Below are positions 16,224-26,206 of a stretch of 64,000 nt of DNA, one piece after another. Below the pieces are notes generated by a model. It was not told the DNA's origin and made no database searches. It saw nothing but the letters and a program-made list of their open reading frames with translations. The translations under genes were made by a program, and so were the position numbers. This DNA comes from Schaalia suimastitidis DSM 15538. Its GTDB lineage: Bacteria; Actinomycetota; Actinomycetes; Actinomycetales; Actinomycetaceae. The number at the start of each line of letters is the position of its first letter. Position 1 is the first letter of the stretch. Location of the stretch: assembly GCF_000429105.1 (NCBI RefSeq), contig NZ_AUBF01000009.1, forward strand, positions 1 to 64,000, read 5' to 3'.

Positions 16224-18980
16224 ATGGATGAGAATGTAACTGCGCTACCAGAATTCGGCTATTGGGACGATACCTATGTGCCGCCCGAAACTCCCGCATT
16301 TGACTGCGACGAAGGTGTGAGCGACGCTTTGCCGTTTTTTGATGATGGTGCCAGTGCCAGTGCCAGTGCCAGTGCCGACAATGCGTTGCCGATCTTCGAT
16401 GAGAGCACCGACGACACGCTACCCTTCCTAGACGAAAGCGCTTACGGCTTCGTCACGCCACACGCATCGCCGTCCGAGGCACACCCTTTCGGGCAATGGG
16501 ACACACCTGATCACACCACAGCCCGCCTCCTAGAAGGCCTCAACCAACAACAATACGAGGCGGTCACCCATCGCGGAGCACCCTTACTCATCATGGCAGG
16601 CGCGGGTTCAGGAAAAACCCGGGTCCTCACCCACCGTATCGCCTACCTGCTGGAGACCAGACAGGCCAGCCCGGGACAGATCCTCGCCATTACCTTCACC
16701 AATAAAGCGGCCGCTGAAATGCGTGAACGTGTCGCGGCGCTTGTTGGTCCCGCTGGAGGGCGCATGTGGGTGTCGACCTTCCACTCCGCCTGCGTGAGAA
16801 TCCTCCGTAGCGACTATAAGGCCGCAGGCCTAAGCAGCACCTTCACTATTTACGACGCGCAAGATTCGCAGCGTCTACTTCAAATGGTGCTCAAAGCCGC
16901 CGACGTGGATCTCAAACGATACAGCGTCAAACTGGTGGCAGCACGGATCAGCGATCTGAAAAATGAACTGATTACCGCACAAAATTACGCCAATACCGCA
17001 CCCAATGACCCGATTTCACGGATCGTCGCCCCCGCTTATCTCGAATACGAAAAACGTTTAAAACAGGCCAACGCGCTGGACTTCGACGACCTCATCATGC
17101 GCACGGTGAAGATGCTGCAGGATAATCCGGCTGTCGCTGAGCACTACCATCGCCGTTTCCGACATATTCTGGTCGACGAATACCAAGACACAAATCACGC
17201 GCAGTACGTCCTTGTGCGCGAACTAGTGGGTAGTGGCGATGACGGTATTGCACCGGCGGAATTGACGGTTGTAGGTGACTCTGACCAGTCAATCTATGCC
17301 TTCCGAGGTGCCACGATCCGCAATATCGAAGAATTTGAACGCGACTTTGTGGGTGCTCGCACGGTCATGCTGGAGCAGAATTACCGCTCCACCCAAAATA
17401 TTCTTTCGGCGGCTAATGCTGTTATCGCTCGCAATGCAGGTCGGCGCCCCAAGAATCTGTGGACGGCATCAGGCGACGGTGCCCCCATTGTGGTGGATGC
17501 TGCCGACTCTGATCGCGATGAGGCACGTTTCGTCATACAAGAAATTGATCGCCTGGCCGACCAGGGAGCCCATTGGGGCGATATTGCCGTTTTTTATCGT
17601 ACGAATGCGCAGTCGCGCGCACTTGAAGAACTCCTTGTACGCCAAGGGATTCCTTACCGCGTCGTTGGTGGCACGCGATTCTATGAACGTAAAGAAATCA
17701 AAGACGCACTGGCGTATCTGCAGGCCGTGTCAAATCCTGACGACACCGTGGCGCTGCGCCGCGTGATAAATACGCCTCGCCGCGGCCTTGGAGCAAAGGC
17801 AGAGGAAGCACTGATCGCCTATGCGGATCAGTACGGAATCTCTTTTGGTCAGGCATGCCGCCACGTGTGGCGTGAACAGGGCGCGCCCCTGGGTGAAGGG
17901 GACGGGATATGTGATCAGGACGGCCAACAGTTGGCCGTGCTTGACGAGGCGGTCGTGCCATCTGTGCATCTGCCAGCGTCTGTGGGGCTTTCGCCTCGTG
18001 CCGCCAAAGGCGTCGGAGCGTTTTGGGGCCTTATTGAAGTGTGCCGCTCGATGGATGCGCGTCCAGGCAATAGTGCGGCAATCCTGGAAGAAATTTTGGA
18101 CCACACGGGCTATCTGGCTCAGCTGCGTCATAGTGAGGATCCGCAGGATGTCTCGCGCGTCGAAAACCTCGCGGAATTGCACTCTGTGGCTAAAGATTTT
18201 GTCACCACTGCCCCGCAGTCTCACCTTGTTGATTTCCTTGAGCGTGTGGCACTGGTAGCCGATTCCGATCAGGTACCAAGTGAGAGTGGGCGCCAGGGCC
18301 AGGTGACGCTCATGACTGTGCATACAGCTAAGGGCCTGGAGTTTCCCACAGTTTTTGTGACCGGTATGGAAGATGGGACATTCCCTCATCAGCGAGCATT
18401 GGCTGATAGCACTGAACTTGCTGAGGAGCGACGCTTAGCCTATGTTGCCATTACGCGTGCGCGTGAACGCCTGTACTTGACGCGTGCAGCTGTACGTGCC
18501 TTATGGGGGGCGCCGCAGGATATGCCGCCGTCACGTTTCTTGGATGATATTCCGGTGGAACTACTTGACGTGCGTCGCCAATATACGGCGATGGATCGTT
18601 TGCGTGCTGCTGCGTCGAGCGGTGGCGGCACCTACCGTGGCAGCTATGCCCACGGGGATGCTTCTGGTAGGCGTGATCCGTGGGGTGATGAAGATACCGC
18701 ACCGGTTTTTGGTTCGGGCCGAGGCGCGGGCCAGTCAACGGCTGCAGCTGCATTTGGGAAGACAGTGCGTTTAGGTGTGTCGACACCGCACGACAATAGT
18801 GGTGATACGCCAGGTGCCCTCCTTGTTCTTGCTCCTGGTGATCAGGTGCGTCATCGCACCCTTGGTGTGGGAACCGTTTTGGGGGTTGAAGGTTCGGGTC
18901 CGCGCGCTATTGCTCGGGTGGATTTTTCAGGTGTTGAGAAGCGTTTGCTGATCCGTATGGCGCCAATGGAAAAGATCTAA
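16224..18980 (+). CDS. pcrA: ATP-dependent DNA helicase PcrA/UvrD
   Basis: This SF1A 3'-5' helicase (918 residues) acts in repair and in removing blocks ahead of replication. Motifs occur in order: Walker A GAGSGKTRVL, TFTNKAAAEMRER, DEYQDTNHAQY (motif II), GDSDQSIYAFRGA, EQNYRS, TVHTAKGLEFPTVFVTGMEDG and YVAITRARERL. The C-terminal ~60 residues (GDQVRHRTLGVGTVLGVEG) form the Tudor-like RNA polymerase contact domain. The first ~105 residues are an acidic extension absent from most homologues, with three copies of an LPxFD-like motif and an Ala-Ser repeat. The start is fixed by a -10 box 7 nt upstream. Core function is certain; the extension is of unknown use. Confidence 0.95.
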   Translation: MDENVTALPEFGYWDDTYVPPETPAFDCDEGVSDALPFFDDGASASASASADNALPIFDESTDDTLPFLDESAYGFVTPHASPSEAHPFGQWDTPDHTTARLLEGLNQQQYEAVTHRGAPLLIMAGAGSGKTRVLTHRIAYLLETRQASPGQILAITFTNKAAAEMRERVAALVGPAGGRMWVSTFHSACVRILRSDYKAAGLSSTFTIYDAQDSQRLLQMVLKAADVDLKRYSVKLVAARISDLKNELITAQNYANTAPNDPISRIVAPAYLEYEKRLKQANALDFDDLIMRTVKMLQDNPAVAEHYHRRFRHILVDEYQDTNHAQYVLVRELVGSGDDGIAPAELTVVGDSDQSIYAFRGATIRNIEEFERDFVGARTVMLEQNYRSTQNILSAANAVIARNAGRRPKNLWTASGDGAPIVVDAADSDRDEARFVIQEIDRLADQGAHWGDIAVFYRTNAQSRALEELLVRQGIPYRVVGGTRFYERKEIKDALAYLQAVSNPDDTVALRRVINTPRRGLGAKAEEALIAYADQYGISFGQACRHVWREQGAPLGEGDGICDQDGQQLAVLDEAVVPSVHLPASVGLSPRAAKGVGAFWGLIEVCRSMDARPGNSAAILEEILDHTGYLAQLRHSEDPQDVSRVENLAELHSVAKDFVTTAPQSHLVDFLERVALVADSDQVPSESGRQGQVTLMTVHTAKGLEFPTVFVTGMEDGTFPHQRALADSTELAEERRLAYVAITRARERLYLTRAAVRALWGAPQDMPPSRFLDDIPVELLDVRRQYTAMDRLRAAASSGGGTYRGSYAHGDASGRRDPWGDEDTAPVFGSGRGAGQSTAAAAFGKTVRLGVSTPHDNSGDTPGALLVLAPGDQVRHRTLGVGTVLGVEGSGPRAIARVDFSGVEKRLLIRMAPMEKI
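16349..16376 (+). repeat. Hexanucleotide tandem repeat in pcrA
   Basis: The unit TGCCAG is repeated four times with a partial fifth copy, encoding Ala-Ser repeats. As the unit is 6 bp, slippage would change length by two residues without breaking the frame. Confidence 0.85.
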
Positions 18981-19154
18981 GGATGCTGGTGCCGTGGGTG
19001 ATTATTGGCCCGACCTGCGGCTTTCGATGCCATGTGCGACACGTGCGATCGTTCAATGATTTTCGTCGCCGAGTCGGTTGGGCGGGCACGATGGCTGTCG
19101 TCGTTGCATGACTGAGGTGTGTCGTGGAGCGGATATGTCAGGGCGCACGAGAAT

Positions 19155-19176
19155 AATTGCGCGAATATGCGCAATT
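19155..19176 (+). terminator. Hairpin between pcrA and the GH101 gene
   Basis: AATTGCGC and GCGCAATT pair perfectly around a 6-nt loop, followed by TTTGGGG. It lies ~175 bp after pcrA. It may be the terminator for pcrA or, equally, an operator just upstream of the promoter of the next gene. Confidence 0.5.
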
Positions 19177-19184
19177 TTTGGGGT

Positions 19185-19213
19185 TTTCAAGCATGTGTGA
19201 TCTGTGTTAGGTT
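19185..19213 (+). promoter_or_regulatory. Promoter of the GH101 gene
   Basis: TTCAAG (19185-19190) and TAGGTT (19208-19213) are 17 bp apart. The start site would be near 19220, giving a ~25-nt leader that includes the GGAGAGG ribosome binding site at 19235-19241. Confidence 0.5.
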
Positions 19214-19244
19214 GGGCTCATCTTCCAACACAACGGAGAGGACA

Positions 19245-22200
19245 ATGATGTCTCATCAGCGGGTGACATATATACGGACCCTTTCAGCAGGTGCCGCCGC
19301 AGCCCTTGTGCTGACAGGCCTGGGGCAGGTAGCCATGGCGGATGACCCAACCTACACCTACACCAAAATTGACCAAAGCCAGATGAGTGTGGTTGATGTT
19401 AATTCCGTGGAGGCCCAAGGCGAAATGCCTAACGGTCCCGCCGAAAGAATCCTGGACGGGGATATCTCCACCTACTGGCATACCAAGTGGCACGGTGGCA
19501 TCGTACAACCTCCTCACCACGTCACTGTGCGCCTTGGCGGGCAGGGTGAGACTGTCAACCTTGGCAAAATTGACATTACGCCACGCCAATCGTCCTCCGG
19601 CTCAGGCCGTGCACGCGCATGGCAACTCTGGACCAGCGCAGACCCGAACTGTGCTGCCGATACCTTTACCAAACAAGCCGAAGGTGAATTTCCCGGCGAA
19701 GTAGCTACCTACGCCGAGGTTCGCACCATCACGTTGGCTGCGCCAGTACAAGCAGCATGTGCCAAATTTCTCCAGCTGACATCCTGGGGCGGCAAACAAG
19801 GCAGTGACATCATGTCACCACCTGAAAGCGTGGCGTCAATGGCAGAATTCAATGCCTACACAGCCACCGCTCAAACGGTGGAACCTCAGCCTGAGCCTCA
19901 ACCAGACCCAGGGGTGCCCGCCGACAAAGTGGTCACACTGACCGACGGAACCCTCAGCGTGCGGATGCATACCGACTTTCCACAGGTCATCGGGTGGAAT
20001 CTAGGTGGTGTCGAAGCTAACGGCAACACAGGCGCCGCGCTGACCACCATCCGCATTAACCAAACCGACCATGCTGTGACTGTCACCCCCGCCACTACGC
20101 AAGAGGCACATAGCGCGACCTGGGGCTTCGCAGTTAATGACACTAATATCACCTTCAAAGCGCGCGCCACGGTCGAAGACGGCACCTGGAAACTTACCCT
20201 TCTTGACCTAGCTGACCCAGATAACGTCGTCAAACAGATTGCCTTTCCTGGCCTGAACCTCGTCACCCTCAAATCAAGCGACCCCCAGGCACAGGTAACC
20301 TCCACGCGTATTTCCGTTAACCGCCTCATCAGTGGCGACCGTTTCGACGCCGTCGCCTCTATGAGTCCTGAAACCTACGCGTCCTACATGGTGATCCCCT
20401 CCACCTCAACGATTGCCTTCGGCATGGAATCCAATGCCATCGAAGACAACACAACCACCTATGCAGGTTCCAACCGAGGCTCCAACGCCAAGTGGATTCG
20501 CGTATCCACCCAAAATGGCTCAGTGAAAAGTGCAGCGATCTCACCGGGCAACTTTGTGTGGCGAGGTTCCAGTGCAAGTGCCATTGGCTACGATGAAGCA
20601 CCCTGGATTGCGGTTCGCCCAACGGTTGATGCCAATAACGACAGCACCATCAACTGGCAGGACGGTGCCATCGCACTACGCGCCTTGCGTCCAGCCATTA
20701 ACGGTGCCGACGATGTCGCAAATACCGTCATCACACGTATTCCTTTCAATATTGTCTCCCAGGCAACGCACCCATTCCTACGCACCCTCGATGACACCAA
20801 ACGTATCGCTTTAGCCACCGATAACCTCCGCCAGCAAGTGATGCTCAAGGGTTACCAGGCTGAAGGACATGACTCCGCTCACCCAGATTATGCCGGCCAC
20901 TACAACGAACGTGCGGGCGGCCTCGACGATCTGAAAACCCTGGTCAACGAAGGGAAAAACTGGAACGCCACATTCGGCGTCCACGTCAACGCCACCGAGT
21001 CATACTCTGAAAGCCACAATTTCTCGGAAGACCTCCTGCGGATGCCCCCACAGGCCGCCTGGGGATGGATGAACCAGTCGTACTACATTGACGGCCCCAA
21101 AGACCTAGGTACAGGCAATATTTTGCGGCGCTTCCAAGCCTTCAAAGACGAAGTGCCCGAAAACCTCAATTGGCTCTACATTGACGTTTACTACCCCAAC
21201 GGGTGGGAGCCAGCACGCCTGGGTACCGAACTACAAAAACAAGGCTGGGTAGTCGGCACTGAATGGGCCGATAAATTCCCCGAAATCTCCATCTGGTCCC
21301 ACTGGGCCAACGAAGAACGTTACGGCGGACAAACCAACAAGGGCATTAACTCCACCGTTTTCCGCTTTGTGGAAAACTCCCGTCGAGACATCTTCAACCC
21401 CGACCCCATCCTGTCCAATAGCAATATCGTCGAATTCGAAGGCTGGACGGGGAACGTCGACTACAACCTCTTCATCAAGAACGTGTGGGAACGCAACCTT
21501 CCGGTGAAATTCCTCCAACAATCCGACATCATGAAGTGGGAAACAGGCGAAATAACCTTCGCCAACGGCACTGTTGCTCGCTCAAGCGAAACCTCGGCCA
21601 GTGGCACAGTAGTGCCCACCAACCGTACCATCGACTATGACGGCGCCACCGTCTACACTCAAGGTCGCTACCTGCTGCCCTGGAGTGACGGCGGCCAAGA
21701 ACGCCTCTACCACTGGAACCCCGCAGGCGGCACCTCCACCTGGACACTCACCCAAGCCTGGGCCAACCAGCCAAGCCTGACCCTGTATAAACTCACAGAT
21801 ACCGGTCGGGAACGCGTGGGCGATATTGCGGTCAGCGGCGGACAGATCTCCATTAATGCCGAAGCCGGTAGCGCCTACGTCCTGTACCCCAGCACCACGG
21901 TTGCGCAAGCAAAGGCACCTCACTGGGGTCAAGGCTCACAGATTAACGACCCAGGATTCTTCTCCGGCACCCTTGATGCGTGGGAGACGGTAGGCAACGT
22001 CAGTATTGAAAAGAGCGCTCGCGGCAACTTCCAAGCTCTTGTCGGCGAAGGTGAAGCGGTGATCGCCCAAGAACTTGCAGGCGGTAATTTGCCTGCGGGC
22101 ACATGGAATGCCTCCGCATGGGTTGAAATTGACCCAACTGGCGAACGTGAAGTGAGCCTGTCGGTCACTGGTGACGGCGTCACCGCAACACCGCTGCAAA

Positions 22201-24602
22201 CAGTCAGCGAAACGACGCCAGTCACCACGATCAGCACGACCCGCGCACGAAACGCCACCGCCTCGGACGAGAAACTACGCACCTACTTCCAACGTATGCG
22301 CGTCACCTTCACAACCGACGGTAACAACCCTATCGTCCTAGCCCTCAACGTGGCCGACGGGAACACAGCTGTGCGCGTCGACGACTTCAGGATCGTGCCA
22401 TTTACCGAGGCGAGTGCACCCCAAGGTGCCACGTCCCCCATCGTCTTCGAAGATTTCGAACACCCAGATGCAGGGTACTGGCCCTTCGTGACCGGTATCG
22501 CCAACAGCGGCGGCGACGCGCGCACACAACTTGCCGAGCGTCACGAACCATACTCGCAGCGCGGATGGTGGGGTAAGAATGCCAATGGCCAAGTTGTTGA
22601 AGGCGGCAAACTCGTTGACAATGTCCTGTCAGGTAACTGGTCACTACAAGCCCATGAAGAAAACAACGGCTTGATCTTGCGCACAACCACAGCGACTGTC
22701 CCCTTCAAAGCTGGACACACCTACCGTATCTCCATGGACTATCAGTCAGGTTTGGCTGACCGATACCGCTTCGTCACAGGAGTCGACTCAGTCGCTGACG
22801 GCCAAAATCGAAGCACAATGCTTGACGCATACACCTTTGGAGCCACCACCCAAACAGAACGTTTCGTCACAGAGCTGACCGTTGGGGCATGTGGATCCTA
22901 CTGGTTCGGTATCCAAAAGATCGCAGCCGGATTCCAAGCTGACCTGACAATGGACAATATCCTTGTCGAAGATCTTGGGACAGCCAGCACCAGCCCCGCA
23001 TGTGCCGAACTGGCAATCACCCCAGCGACGACACTCCTCGCTGGCGTGGGTGCCACCGTCACCACGACAGTGACTTCAGCAGAACGCGAGGCCGCCTCGG
23101 CACTTCGCCACAACCTGGCCGCACCCGAAGGCTGGACGGTTGTCCCGCTGGAAGTTGCCAGCGACACCATGGAAGCCAACGGCACTTCAGTGCAGCGCTG
23201 GATCGTCACACCACCCAGCGACGCCAGTGGCAGCGCACAACTGCAGGCCCAGGCCAGCTACACCATTAACGGGCAAGTAAAAACAGTGAGCACTTCTCGT
23301 AACGTTGATGTGCTCACGGAAGGACTCAAAGACGGCGACAACTACCTGTCAGACCTTCCATTCGCACAAACCCCCACCAATGGTTGGGGACCAGTGGAAC
23401 GTGACATGTCCAACGGTGAACAAGAACTGGGCGATGGCGATGTACTGTCCATCGGCGGCGAAGAATTCGAAAAGGGCCTTGGTACCCACGCCGTCGCAGT
23501 AATCCCCTTCGACCTTGGCGGCGCGTGCACAAGCTTTAGTGCCACCGTCGGCTTGGACGATGCGCAGGCCACACGAGGCAGCGTGACCTTCACCGTTGAA
23601 GACGGTAACGGACGCGTACTTGCTGGCCCCACCGCAGTATTGGGCCCCAATGATCCTGGCGTTCAACTGACTGCGAACGTTACAGGTGTTGACCGCCTCG
23701 TGTTGAAAGTTGGCAACGGCGGTGACAACGCTGGTAACGACTGGGCATCATGGGGTAACGCCAAGGTGACGTGCACCGTTGCTGCACCGCAGGGACAGCC
23801 TACCCTCACCGTGACACCGACTGAGGTTGAGGCAGGCGGACAATACAGCCTCGCAGTGAGCCACTTTGCTCCTGAAGGCTCCAGCGGTGACGTGGTGATC
23901 CGTGACAGTGCGGGCACTGAAGTGGCGACACTGACCCCTGACAGCCAAGGCAACGCGCGCACCAATATCAGCGTCCCCGCCGATGCACAGCCAGGGCTCG
24001 TGACGCTTACCGCAGTCCGTGCTTTGGGAGACCGGTGGGTCACTGCCACAGCTAGTGTCACCATCACCGCAAAGACACCAGTAGTTGCGCAGGCCCAACT
24101 CGACAAAACCGAAGTGAAAGTCGGCGACACAGTGCACCTGACCGGAAGTGGTTTTGCACCAGGTGAAGTCATCACCTTGGAAATGCACTCTGATCCTGTC
24201 CCGCTGGGCACGGTCGCAGCTGATGCGCAGGGCAAGATCGACGCAAGGGTCACCATAGGGTCGGCAGTTGCCGCAGGCGACCACACCTTGGTGCTGATCC
24301 GTCCTGCTGGCGCTCAGGCGCTTCGTATCCCAATCACCGTTACCGCCTCCTCTCCCACCACGCCGATCCAGCCGCAAGACCCCACACCAACAGATCCGGG
24401 TAACTCCAATGATTCTGCTGGTGGACAAGCTGGAAGTGCCGGTCAAAGCGGCTCCACTTCTGGGAAGGTTCCGGCAAAGGGATCGTCGTCAACGAAGAAG
24501 AGCTTGGCTACTACAGGTGCGAATACTAGCGCGCTCCTCGTCGGTGCCGCTCTGATCGGAGGACTTGGCCTCATGGCGCGCCGCCGCTTCGAAACGAGGT
24601 AG
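19245..24602 (+). CDS. Wall-anchored endo-alpha-N-acetylgalactosaminidase (GH101 family)
   Basis: A secreted protein of about 1785 residues that releases the Gal-beta-1,3-GalNAc core from serine/threonine of mucins. It has a signal peptide (~1-32); a discoidin-like N-terminal domain (~40-210, ILDGDISTYWHTKW); a beta-sandwich; a TIM-barrel with candidate catalytic Asp ~647 in LYIDVYYPNGWE and Glu ~673 in VVGTEWAD; carbohydrate-binding beta domains; an NPCBM domain (~1360-1510, GLGTHAVAVIPFDLG); two Ig-like repeats (~1515-1705); and a Gly/Ser linker. The C-terminus is LATTG (1754-1758), a hydrophobic helix and RRR, a class E sortase-type LAxTG signal. Start: GGAGAGG precedes two ATGs (19245, 19248). 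The frame opens at 19119, but that part is not a signal peptide. No sortase gene lies in the window. Catalytic residue assignment is by motif only. Confidence 0.88.
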   Translation: MMSHQRVTYIRTLSAGAAAALVLTGLGQVAMADDPTYTYTKIDQSQMSVVDVNSVEAQGEMPNGPAERILDGDISTYWHTKWHGGIVQPPHHVTVRLGGQGETVNLGKIDITPRQSSSGSGRARAWQLWTSADPNCAADTFTKQAEGEFPGEVATYAEVRTITLAAPVQAACAKFLQLTSWGGKQGSDIMSPPESVASMAEFNAYTATAQTVEPQPEPQPDPGVPADKVVTLTDGTLSVRMHTDFPQVIGWNLGGVEANGNTGAALTTIRINQTDHAVTVTPATTQEAHSATWGFAVNDTNITFKARATVEDGTWKLTLLDLADPDNVVKQIAFPGLNLVTLKSSDPQAQVTSTRISVNRLISGDRFDAVASMSPETYASYMVIPSTSTIAFGMESNAIEDNTTTYAGSNRGSNAKWIRVSTQNGSVKSAAISPGNFVWRGSSASAIGYDEAPWIAVRPTVDANNDSTINWQDGAIALRALRPAINGADDVANTVITRIPFNIVSQATHPFLRTLDDTKRIALATDNLRQQVMLKGYQAEGHDSAHPDYAGHYNERAGGLDDLKTLVNEGKNWNATFGVHVNATESYSESHNFSEDLLRMPPQAAWGWMNQSYYIDGPKDLGTGNILRRFQAFKDEVPENLNWLYIDVYYPNGWEPARLGTELQKQGWVVGTEWADKFPEISIWSHWANEERYGGQTNKGINSTVFRFVENSRRDIFNPDPILSNSNIVEFEGWTGNVDYNLFIKNVWERNLPVKFLQQSDIMKWETGEITFANGTVARSSETSASGTVVPTNRTIDYDGATVYTQGRYLLPWSDGGQERLYHWNPAGGTSTWTLTQAWANQPSLTLYKLTDTGRERVGDIAVSGGQISINAEAGSAYVLYPSTTVAQAKAPHWGQGSQINDPGFFSGTLDAWETVGNVSIEKSARGNFQALVGEGEAVIAQELAGGNLPAGTWNASAWVEIDPTGEREVSLSVTGDGVTATPLQTVSETTPVTTISTTRARNATASDEKLRTYFQRMRVTFTTDGNNPIVLALNVADGNTAVRVDDFRIVPFTEASAPQGATSPIVFEDFEHPDAGYWPFVTGIANSGGDARTQLAERHEPYSQRGWWGKNANGQVVEGGKLVDNVLSGNWSLQAHEENNGLILRTTTATVPFKAGHTYRISMDYQSGLADRYRFVTGVDSVADGQNRSTMLDAYTFGATTQTERFVTELTVGACGSYWFGIQKIAAGFQADLTMDNILVEDLGTASTSPACAELAITPATTLLAGVGATVTTTVTSAEREAASALRHNLAAPEGWTVVPLEVASDTMEANGTSVQRWIVTPPSDASGSAQLQAQASYTINGQVKTVSTSRNVDVLTEGLKDGDNYLSDLPFAQTPTNGWGPVERDMSNGEQELGDGDVLSIGGEEFEKGLGTHAVAVIPFDLGGACTSFSATVGLDDAQATRGSVTFTVEDGNGRVLAGPTAVLGPNDPGVQLTANVTGVDRLVLKVGNGGDNAGNDWASWGNAKVTCTVAAPQGQPTLTVTPTEVEAGGQYSLAVSHFAPEGSSGDVVIRDSAGTEVATLTPDSQGNARTNISVPADAQPGLVTLTAVRALGDRWVTATASVTITAKTPVVAQAQLDKTEVKVGDTVHLTGSGFAPGEVITLEMHSDPVPLGTVAADAQGKIDARVTIGSAVAAGDHTLVLIRPAGAQALRIPITVTASSPTTPIQPQDPTPTDPGNSNDSAGGQAGSAGQSGSTSGKVPAKGSSSTKKSLATTGANTSALLVGAALIGGLGLMARRRFETR

Positions 24603-24620
24603 CGGACACGCTCAGCACAA

Positions 24621-24664
24621 TGTGGGGGCTTGCGGTGACCGAAATGTCGTCGCAAGCCCCCACA
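24621..24664 (+). terminator. Terminator of the GH101 gene
   Basis: A perfect 14-bp stem, TGTGGGGGCTTGCG with CGCAAGCCCCCACA, encloses a 16-nt loop and is followed by TATTTG. It lies 18 bp after the stop codon. Confidence 0.85.
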
Positions 24665-24770
24665 TATTTGCGTATGGGGTCTTGTGTCAGCGGTATATTT
24701 AGCGTTCATGTTCGCTTGAGGACTGTCGAGTTATAAGCGGACTCGTACAGGTGTGACCCTTGTGGGTGTG

Positions 24771-24849
24771 GAGCATTCCTTGTGCGTGCGGGGGGGCAAG
24801 TGTGGTGAGGTCAGTGGAAATGGAATGTGAGCATTCCTTGTGCGTGCGG
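24771..24849. repeat. Pair of 21-bp direct repeats upstream of sucC
   Basis: The 21 bases at 24771-24791, beginning GAGCATTCCTTG and ending TGCGTGCGG, recur without mismatch at 24829-24849, 58 bp apart. The second copy overlaps the palindrome GGAATG-TGAG-CATTCC (24822-24837). The flanks differ, so this is not a simple tandem duplication. Confidence 0.9.
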
Positions 24850-25021
24850 TGGGTGCTGGTTGGACAATAATGTGGTGCCACCGGGCATCAACAGCAATGG
24901 CCACGCAATAGCGAAGCTGTAGGACGGACGGCCTAGGACACGGTACCCTATAGGTGGATGTCTCGACGTCGAAGAAAACGCTGAGTCCAACCCACGTCAC
25001 CACTGACCGAAGGGACCAAAG

Positions 25022-26191
25022 GTGGACCTTTACGAATACCAAGCTCGCAACGTCTTTACTGCCCACGGTGTACCCACACTGCCGGGTATTACCGCCACGA
25101 CACCCGACGAAGCCTACGAGGCGGCCAAGCAACTACTTGCCCACAGCGATCTGCTCGTCGTTAAAGCCCAAGTAAAAACCGGTGGGCGAGGCAAAGCAGG
25201 CGGCGTCAAACTTGCGCGCAGCGCTGAAGAGGCAAAAGAAAAAGCAGCGGCCGTCCTTGGGATGGATATCAAAGGCCACACTGTCCACACCGTCCTGATC
25301 GCTGCTGGTGCAGATATTGCCGAGGAATACTACTTCTCCATACTCCTTGACCGCGCAGGTCGCCGCCACCTTGCTATGTGTTCAAAAGAAGGGGGGATGG
25401 ACATTGAAACCCTCGCAGCGGAACGGCCCCAAGCCCTTGCCCGCATCGGCCTTGACCCGAATATTGGAATCGATGCAAATGTTGCGGCCCGTATCCTCTC
25501 CGACGCAGGTTTCGACACTGAAAGCGCACAAAAAATCGTTCCCATCCTGGTTGCACTTTGGGACACTTACCGTGACGAAGATGCCACCTTGGTAGAGGTC
25601 AACCCGCTGGTCCTGACTGACGACTGCACAATTCTTGCGCTTGACGGCAAAGTAAGCCTGGATGACAACGCTGCATTTCGTCACCCACACTACGCCGAGT
25701 TGGTTGACCAGCGTACTGAAGACCCCCGTGAAGCTCAGGCAAAAGCAGCGGGGCTGAATTACGTGCGCCTGAACGGCGACGTGGGTATTATCGGCAACGG
25801 TGCGGGCCTGGTGATGTCCACCCTGGACGTCGTCGCAATGTCCGGCGAAGACCTCGGCGTCAAACCGGCCAATTTCCTTGACATAGGTGGCGGCGCCTCG
25901 GCAAAAGTGATGGCTGACGGGCTGAGTATCGTGCTGGGTGACGAGCAAGTGAAATCTGTTTTCGTCAACGTATTCGGTGGCATTACCGCCTGTGATCAGG
26001 TCGCTCAAGGCATTGTCGGCGCCCTTGAGGCCCTAGGTGCTGCTGCCACAAAACCGATCGTTGTGCGCCTCGACGGTAACCGCGTCAACGAAGGTCGGGC
26101 AATCCTCGCCCATGTGAATCACCCTCTGGTACATATGGCTGAAACGATGGACGGTGCTGCCCGTCTCGCCGCCGAACTTGCCGCGAAGTAA
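25022..26191 (+). CDS. sucC: Succinyl-CoA synthetase, beta subunit
   Basis: The beta subunit (389 residues) of ADP- or GDP-forming succinyl-CoA ligase in the TCA cycle. It begins [22 protein letters not shown], the typical start, with ATP-grasp elements [19 protein letters not shown] and the C-terminal CoA-ligase part [30 protein letters not shown] and [15 protein letters not shown] 25022 is preceded by AAGGGA at a good distance. It is followed 15 bp later by sucD, and the two form the operon. Confidence 0.96.
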   Translation: MDLYEYQARNVFTAHGVPTLPGITATTPDEAYEAAKQLLAHSDLLVVKAQVKTGGRGKAGGVKLARSAEEAKEKAAAVLGMDIKGHTVHTVLIAAGADIAEEYYFSILLDRAGRRHLAMCSKEGGMDIETLAAERPQALARIGLDPNIGIDANVAARILSDAGFDTESAQKIVPILVALWDTYRDEDATLVEVNPLVLTDDCTILALDGKVSLDDNAAFRHPHYAELVDQRTEDPREAQAKAAGLNYVRLNGDVGIIGNGAGLVMSTLDVVAMSGEDLGVKPANFLDIGGGASAKVMADGLSIVLGDEQVKSVFVNVFGGITACDQVAQGIVGALEALGAAATKPIVVRLDGNRVNEGRAILAHVNHPLVHMAETMDGAARLAAELAAK

Positions 26192-26206
26192 CGAAAGGAC
26201 AAGCCG

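Larger units (their letters stand above)
24603..25021. other. 419-bp intergenic region before sucC
   Basis: It contains a strong terminator at the left end, a pair of 21-bp direct repeats in the middle (listed separately) and, near the right end, TACCCT at 24944-24949 as a possible -10 box for sucC. No convincing gene is present on either strand. Confidence 0.6.

Noticed and set aside
16349-16376. CRISPR-like or phase-variation repeat
   Set aside because: The tandem unit is 6 bp within a coding region; it has no spacers and cannot shift the frame.
17730-18389. Minus-strand open frame of 219 codons
   Set aside because: Antisense to conserved PcrA helicase motifs; no protein-like pattern.
23663-24446. 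Long minus-strand open frames (207 and 232 codons) within the GH101 gene
   Set aside because: The plus-strand frame encodes clear Ig-like domains and the wall anchor; the antisense frames have no family features or start signals.
25382-26008. Minus-strand open frame of 208 codons
   Set aside because: Shadow of sucC, which has all conserved motifs.
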